Source: Elusimicrobiaceae bacterium (GTDB lineage: Bacteria > Elusimicrobiota > Elusimicrobia > Elusimicrobiales > Elusimicrobiaceae). From it: 9,579 nucleotides of DNA. The stretch lies in contig JAKSPG010000039.1 in NCBI GenBank assembly GCA_024405075.1, positions 1 to 9,579 of the forward strand. The letters run 5' to 3'. Positions 6,163-9,579 of the stretch are shown here, one piece after another. The translations under genes and the position numbers were made by a program. Every line of letters begins with the position of its first letter. Position 1 is the stretch's first letter. The notes under the pieces were generated by a model. That model was not told the DNA's origin. It searched no databases and was given only the letters and a program-made list of their open reading frames with translations.

Positions 6163-7869
6163 ATGGCATTAGATAAAAATCTGTCCAACGAGCCGGGCGA
6201 TATTACCCGGTTCCTAAATAAATTTCAAGAATCAGCATCGTCCTCTTTTGAGTTGCCGTCGGCCGATGCATCCAAATCCGCCTATTTATCCACACCCAAA
6301 ACTACGCAGGATGAGTATTCATTTGAACGTTTGGAGCGGAAAATCCAGGAGTTGGAAGAAAAATTTGATGCCTCCGACTTACAAAACGAGTTTATTTTGT
6401 CTGAGCTTTCCCAAACGCGCGAGGCCATTGAACACCAAAAAGATAAAGACGTATTTTTGGAGCATTTGTCGTCATCTATCGCCAGTTTAAAAGCCAGCGT
6501 GGAAAATTTAACCCGCGCACAACAGGAACGTTCTTTCTCGTTTGGTCCGTCCGGCGTACAACGTAATTTTGACTCATTCCCCTCGTCGGATACGCGTGCT
6601 AATGTCTACCCGTATCAACCCGATAACTACCGCGCCGCCCAAGAACAGCGTCTGCGTGCCGAGCGAGATGAAAAAGAGCGTCTTATTTCTAACTTGCATC
6701 GCAAGGCCTCCCAGCTTAAAGCGGTGAACAGTGCGCTAGATAGGGAAATTAAAAAGGTGCAACAGGAGAAAACGGAAGCACTCAAAAAATCGGCTGAGCA
6801 AGCCAAAGAAATTTTATCCCTGCGCAACCAGCTAAACGCTGCCGAGGAACGTTTCAAATCGTTTAACTTTGAAGGGCGTGTAATTTCTATCCGCCAGGAA
6901 TACCAAAAACGCGTCAATCGTTTGGAGACGCAGCTTAAAGAAATTTCCGATACATGCGTAAAACAAGTGGAAGAAATTGAAACGTTGCGGGCGGAAAATA
7001 TCAAATTACAGCAAACCGCTGCCGAGAAAGAGCAAGTCCTCCATGCGTTGCAAGCTAAAGAGCAAGAATTGCAAACCTTGCAGGATAAAATGAGTGCCTT
7101 GCAGGCAGAGCAGGCCGAGCAAACCAAGCACAACCACGAACAGCAATTAAAGTCCGAGCAGGTGGTGCGCTCGTTAGAAGAACAGCGCGACGAGTTGGCC
7201 GTGCAATTCCAAAATGCCCAGCACGAACTGCAAGCCGTACGCAGCGAAAAAGAACTGTTGGAAAAGAACTTCCGAGAACTGGTTAAAAAGATTAATAGCA
7301 ACGATGCTGTTATCGGCGAGTTGAAACAAAAAATTGAAGTGCTTTTACGCCAAAACGAACAGCTTTCTAAACGCACCATTAAGCTGGAACAAGACAACCG
7401 CGATTTGATTCGCGATAAACAAGCCATACAGGATGAATTGACCGTGGCCAAAGAGCAAGCGCGCAAAGCTGCTGTGCCACCTCCGCCTGTCAAACAGAAT
7501 AAAAAAGAGGAGACTACCCAGCCGCTTCAGAAAGCTGCCGCTGCTCAGTCTGCTCCCGCTACCCCCATTTCTGCTACTGCGGCGGCTTCTGCGCCCAGTG
7601 CCAAAGAGCCGGAAAAATCAAAACCCGCCGCGGCACCTGCCGCCCGGGCCACTGCCCCGAAAGCCGAAAAGGTTCCCCCGATGGAAACCCCTGTAGCGCT
7701 TACTAAAAAGGCCAAAAAACCGGTAAAGACCGAGGACGATCTGCCCGAAATTAAAATCGCCGAGCCGGTGGCACAATTTCCGCAAGTGCTGGACCGGGAT
7801 GATTTTTTGGAAAAGACGGACAGTTTTATCGGTCGGATTAAGTGGTCCATTTTCCGCGAGGACCGCTAG
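6163..7869 (+). CDS. Long coiled-coil protein with Ala/Pro/Lys-rich linker and conserved-looking C-terminal tip (function unknown)
   Basis: I do not recognise a named family. The 568-residue protein has no signal peptide or membrane segment, so it is probably cytoplasmic. Visible regions: an N-terminal segment with ITRFLNKF (14-21); a short coiled coil (about 51-120); a Ser/Phe/Tyr/Pro-rich break (about 121-155); a long Glu/Gln/Lys/Leu heptad coiled coil (about 157-432); a low-complexity Ala/Pro/Lys linker (about 437-525); and an ordered acidic-aromatic C-terminus (about 526-568) with DDFLEKTDSFIGRIKWSIF. That tip could be an amphipathic helix that binds a partner or the membrane. It is the first gene of the operon, 30 bases upstream of ddl, which points to cell-wall or cell-shape work such as a filament or scaffold. 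General coiled-coil similarity to SMC-like or cytoskeletal proteins is not evidence of homology. Start chosen from the AGGGGAG site and promoter fit. Confidence 0.85.
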   Translation: MALDKNLSNEPGDITRFLNKFQESASSSFELPSADASKSAYLSTPKTTQDEYSFERLERKIQELEEKFDASDLQNEFILSELSQTREAIEHQKDKDVFLEHLSSSIASLKASVENLTRAQQERSFSFGPSGVQRNFDSFPSSDTRANVYPYQPDNYRAAQEQRLRAERDEKERLISNLHRKASQLKAVNSALDREIKKVQQEKTEALKKSAEQAKEILSLRNQLNAAEERFKSFNFEGRVISIRQEYQKRVNRLETQLKEISDTCVKQVEEIETLRAENIKLQQTAAEKEQVLHALQAKEQELQTLQDKMSALQAEQAEQTKHNHEQQLKSEQVVRSLEEQRDELAVQFQNAQHELQAVRSEKELLEKNFRELVKKINSNDAVIGELKQKIEVLLRQNEQLSKRTIKLEQDNRDLIRDKQAIQDELTVAKEQARKAAVPPPPVKQNKKEETTQPLQKAAAAQSAPATPISATAAASAPSAKEPEKSKPAAAPAARATAPKAEKVPPMETPVALTKKAKKPVKTEDDLPEIKIAEPVAQFPQVLDRDDFLEKTDSFIGRIKWSIFREDR

Positions 7870-7899
7870 AGAACATCGTCGCAACGGACAGGATAGCGC

Positions 7900-8973
7900 A
7901 TGGCACTTTTAACAGTAGCGATATTGTACGGCGGTAAATCTACCGAGCACGAAGTTTCTATTCACAGCGCACAAACGGTGTGTCGTTTGCTTCAGGCGCG
8001 CCCGGAGCGTTACCGCGTTCTTCCCATATTTATTGATAAACAGGGATATTGGTTTTTGCAAAAGGAGTGCGGCCCACGCCAAACGCAGGACGTGCCCATT
8101 ACGCCCGTTATTACGGCGCAAGCTAATTTGAAAAGTTTAGACGGTGCATGGAACGCAAAGGCGGATGTGTTTTTCCCGGTGCTCCACGGTACGAACTGTG
8201 AGGACGGCACCATGCAGGGCTTTTTGGAAACGCTAGACGCGGCCTACGTGGGTTGCGGGGTGTTGGCCTCTGCCATGGGCATGGACAAGTTGGTGGCCAA
8301 ACAAATTGCACGAAATGCCGGCGTCAACGTGTTGGCGTATCAACGCGTACACCGGGGGGAAACGTATGATTTATCCGCGTTAAAAACGTGGGTTACCCAG
8401 CAAGGGTTGCCGGTGTTTGTTAAGCCGGTGCGGTTGGGTTCATCCGTCGGAGTGCGGAAAGTAAAAGAAATAGAGGAATTACAGCCGGCTATTGATTTTG
8501 CCCTTCAATTTGACAGCGATGTAATGATTGAAAAAGGCGTGGAGGCGGCTCGGGAAATTTTCTGTGCGTTGTACGGCGAGGGCGAGACGCTTCTGTCCTC
8601 GGCTTGTGGGGAACTGCGCACCTTGGCGGGGGAATTTTTTGACTATAATGCCAAATACGTAGTGGCCGGTGGTTGCGAAACGAATGTGCCGGCCGATATC
8701 CCGGCCCAAACGGCGGCCCGAATGCGTCAGGATAGCGAAACCGTTTTCCGCGCGTTGGGCGGCAGTGGGTTGGCGCGGGTAGATTTTTTGATGGACAAAG
8801 AAGGACATTATTACTTTTCGGAAATCAACACGTTGCCGGGTCTAAGCGAAACGAGCTTATATCCGCAATTATTTGAAGCCAGCGGCCAAAATTATGCACA
8901 GTTGTTAGACGGAATGATTGACCTGGCACTGGACGTTTGGGCGCGTAAGCGCAAACTCTCGTTAAACCGATAA
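7900..8973 (+). CDS. ddl: D-alanine--D-alanine ligase
   Basis: ATP-grasp ligase that makes the D-Ala-D-Ala dipeptide of the peptidoglycan stem; 357 residues, normal for the family. Visible motifs: YGGKSTEHEVSIHSA (10-24, N-terminal substrate domain), FPVLHG (92-97) with EDGTMQG after it, GMDKLVAKQ (127-135), the ATP-binding KPVRLGSSVGV (175-185), AAREI (216-220), the omega-loop FFDYNAKY (246-253), and the metal and substrate signature VDFLMDK then EINTLPGLSETS (308-319). The Tyr-containing omega loop fits a D-Ala-D-Ala ligase; VanA-type D-Ala-D-Lac ligases carry a different loop with a key His. Cys100 in HGTNCEDG and Ala217 in AAREI replace residues that are usually Gly. The ATG follows an ACAGGAT site and lies 30 bases after the coiled-coil gene; the next gene begins two bases after its stop. 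Works in the same pathway as murA. Confidence 0.97.
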   Translation: MALLTVAILYGGKSTEHEVSIHSAQTVCRLLQARPERYRVLPIFIDKQGYWFLQKECGPRQTQDVPITPVITAQANLKSLDGAWNAKADVFFPVLHGTNCEDGTMQGFLETLDAAYVGCGVLASAMGMDKLVAKQIARNAGVNVLAYQRVHRGETYDLSALKTWVTQQGLPVFVKPVRLGSSVGVRKVKEIEELQPAIDFALQFDSDVMIEKGVEAAREIFCALYGEGETLLSSACGELRTLAGEFFDYNAKYVVAGGCETNVPADIPAQTAARMRQDSETVFRALGGSGLARVDFLMDKEGHYYFSEINTLPGLSETSLYPQLFEASGQNYAQLLDGMIDLALDVWARKRKLSLNR

Positions 8974-8975
8974 AT

Positions 8976-9419
8976 ATGAAAACGCTCGTACGCCGTTTTT
9001 TGGGATTAAATGTTTGGGTGAAAGTGGTGTTTTGCTTTTGCCTGGTGGGGATGTTGGATAACACCATTCTGATCGGGCGTGATTTATCTTCCGGCGGCAT
9101 ATTACTGCGGTTGCATGTGGGATTTTGGTTATTGTACGCGGCGCAGGCGGCGTTTATCTTACTGCACGAGCGGCTGGTATTCGTATTGGCTATACTGCAA
9201 GGGCTTATGGCACTAATTATCAACGCGGATTTTACATTTATGCCGCTGATGCGCGTCATTGGGCGTTTTGTTTATATATGTGGGCCGGAGCCGACGCTGG
9301 AGATGATGAAGGTGTACCGGTATGTACTTATTTCGGCGGCGTTTACGCTACAGATGTTAAGCTCATTTGTATTGTTTAGCTTGTTGCCAGCCCCCAAGAA
9401 ACCTACCCCGCAAGCATAA
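8976..9419 (+). CDS. Small four-helix integral membrane protein (function unknown)
   Basis: Not recognised. The 147-residue product is strongly hydrophobic, with four likely membrane segments at about 13-33, 43-63, 67-86 and 113-136. The N-terminus is basic (MKTLVRRFLG) and the short tail is Pro/Lys-rich (LPAPKKPTPQA), so both ends are probably cytoplasmic by the positive-inside rule. The loop after helix 1 contains GRDLSSGG, and the loop before helix 4 contains CGPEPTLEMMK. I see no catalytic motif. The ATG lies two bases after the ddl stop, so translation is probably coupled to ddl, and a strong terminator follows 19 bases after its stop, making it the last gene of the operon. A cell-envelope role is inferred only from this position. 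The real start and reading frame are well supported by the hydrophobic pattern and spacing. Confidence 0.8.
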   Translation: MKTLVRRFLGLNVWVKVVFCFCLVGMLDNTILIGRDLSSGGILLRLHVGFWLLYAAQAAFILLHERLVFVLAILQGLMALIINADFTFMPLMRVIGRFVYICGPEPTLEMMKVYRYVLISAAFTLQMLSSFVLFSLLPAPKKPTPQA

Positions 9420-9438
9420 ATTTGTAGGATGAAAAAGT

Positions 9439-9474
9439 ACGGGCACAAACAAAAAGTTTGTGCCCGTTTTTTTT
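9439..9474 (+). terminator. Intrinsic terminator of the coiled-coil/ddl operon
   Basis: ACGGGCACAAAC (9439-9450) pairs perfectly over 12 bp with GTTTGTGCCCGT (9456-9467) around an AAAAA loop, and is followed directly by a run of eight T (9467-9474). This is a textbook Rho-independent terminator, 19 bases after the membrane protein gene. Confidence 0.95.
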
Positions 9475-9504
9475 GCTGTATTTTGGCGAAAAAATTAGAA
9501 AGAC

Positions 9505-9542
9505 TTGACATCGTTTTTTTTTTGCTACATTTTGCATATAAG
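9505..9542 (+). promoter_or_regulatory. Promoter of pilin 3 with a homopolymer spacer
   Basis: A consensus TTGACA at 9505-9510 is followed by a spacer containing T10. The best -10 by alignment with the promoter at 6102-6130 is TACATT (9526-9531), giving a short 15-base spacer; two more T would make it 17. A second candidate, TATAAG (9537-9542), matches TATAAC upstream of pilin 1 but is 26 bases from TTGACA. The -10 choice is uncertain. Confidence 0.65.
9514..9523. repeat. T10 homopolymer in pilin 3 promoter spacer
   Basis: Ten consecutive T lie between TTGACA and the candidate -10 hexamers of the third pilin. This is the same placement as the T12 tract in the promoter of the minus-strand pilin, though in the opposite orientation relative to transcription. 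Confidence 0.9.
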
Positions 9543-9550
9543 CCCATTTA

Positions 9551-9579
9551 TGAGGGGGGGATATGTATGGAAAAGAAAA
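9551..9579 (+). repeat. Pilin leader repeat, right copy
   Basis: This is the counterpart of the repeat at 29-54, with a G7 run (9554-9560) as ribosome binding site six bases before the ATG. How far the identity continues into the gene cannot be seen because the window ends. Confidence 0.8.
9567..9579 (+). CDS. Third pilin-like gene, 5' end only (cut by window edge)
   Basis: Only four codons (MEKK) and one further base are present. The call rests on the leader: TGA, a G run, ATAYGT and the first 13 coding bases match the start of pilin 1 (29-54), the only differences being G7 instead of G4 and T instead of C in the ATAYGT segment. The upstream promoter layout also fits. The protein is predicted to continue into a class III pilin signal beyond the window. 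Confidence 0.72.

Noticed and set aside
6627..7493. Antisense open frame of 288 codons inside the coiled-coil gene
   Set aside because: Its Ser/Cys/Leu-rich composition mirrors the Glu/Gln/Lys/Leu codons of the sense strand; it has no leader or promoter and is a composition artefact.
42..9579. Mobile element, prophage, CRISPR or defence system
   Set aside because: No transposase, integrase, terminal inverted repeat, regularly spaced repeat, nuclease or toxin motif was seen. The genes are chromosomal housekeeping genes plus pilins.

Overview
The window is a compact bacterial chromosome segment: nine complete protein-coding genes plus the first codons of a tenth, short intergenic gaps, and no tRNA, rRNA, insertion sequence, integrase or CRISPR array that I can see. 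The best guess for the host is a gut-type member of the Elusimicrobiota (Elusimicrobium-like). This rests on the scattered pseudopilin genes with a PulG-like N-terminus and Cys-rich C-terminus, alongside a Gram-negative style peptidoglycan gene set. It is an inference from remembered family patterns, not a database match.

Layout. (1) 42-560: a type IV pilin-like gene whose promoter lies mostly off the left edge. (2) 638-5437: a co-directional block rpmE, prfA, prmC, murA, folC. An intrinsic terminator lies between rpmE and prfA. From prfA onward the genes overlap or nearly touch (prfA/prmC by 1 base, murA/folC by 11 bases). (3) 5429-5917 on the minus strand: a second pilin, convergent with folC and overlapping its end by 9 bases. 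(4) 5918-6162: a divergent intergenic region holding one promoter for each direction. (5) 6163-9419: an apparent three-gene operon of a long coiled-coil protein, ddl, and a small four-helix membrane protein. It has a clear sigma70-type promoter and a perfect 12-bp intrinsic terminator. (6) 9475-9579: promoter, leader and first codons of a third pilin whose leader matches that of the first.

How the genes fit together. rpmE, prfA and prmC serve translation: a ribosomal protein, a release factor, and the methylase that modifies the release factor's GGQ motif. murA and ddl supply two cytoplasmic steps of peptidoglycan precursor synthesis, and folC supplies folate. The coiled-coil and membrane proteins are unrecognised, but sharing an operon with ddl suggests a cell-envelope or cell-shape role.

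The most interesting signal concerns the pilins. Both pilin promoters visible in the window carry a long A/T homopolymer between the -35 and -10 elements (12 and 10 bases). Two of the pilin leaders differ in the length of a G run in the ribosome binding site (4 versus 7). This is what slipped-strand phase variation looks like, and it suggests an undescribed switchable family of dispersed pilins. That is a hypothesis from one sequence, and sequencing of tract lengths would test it.
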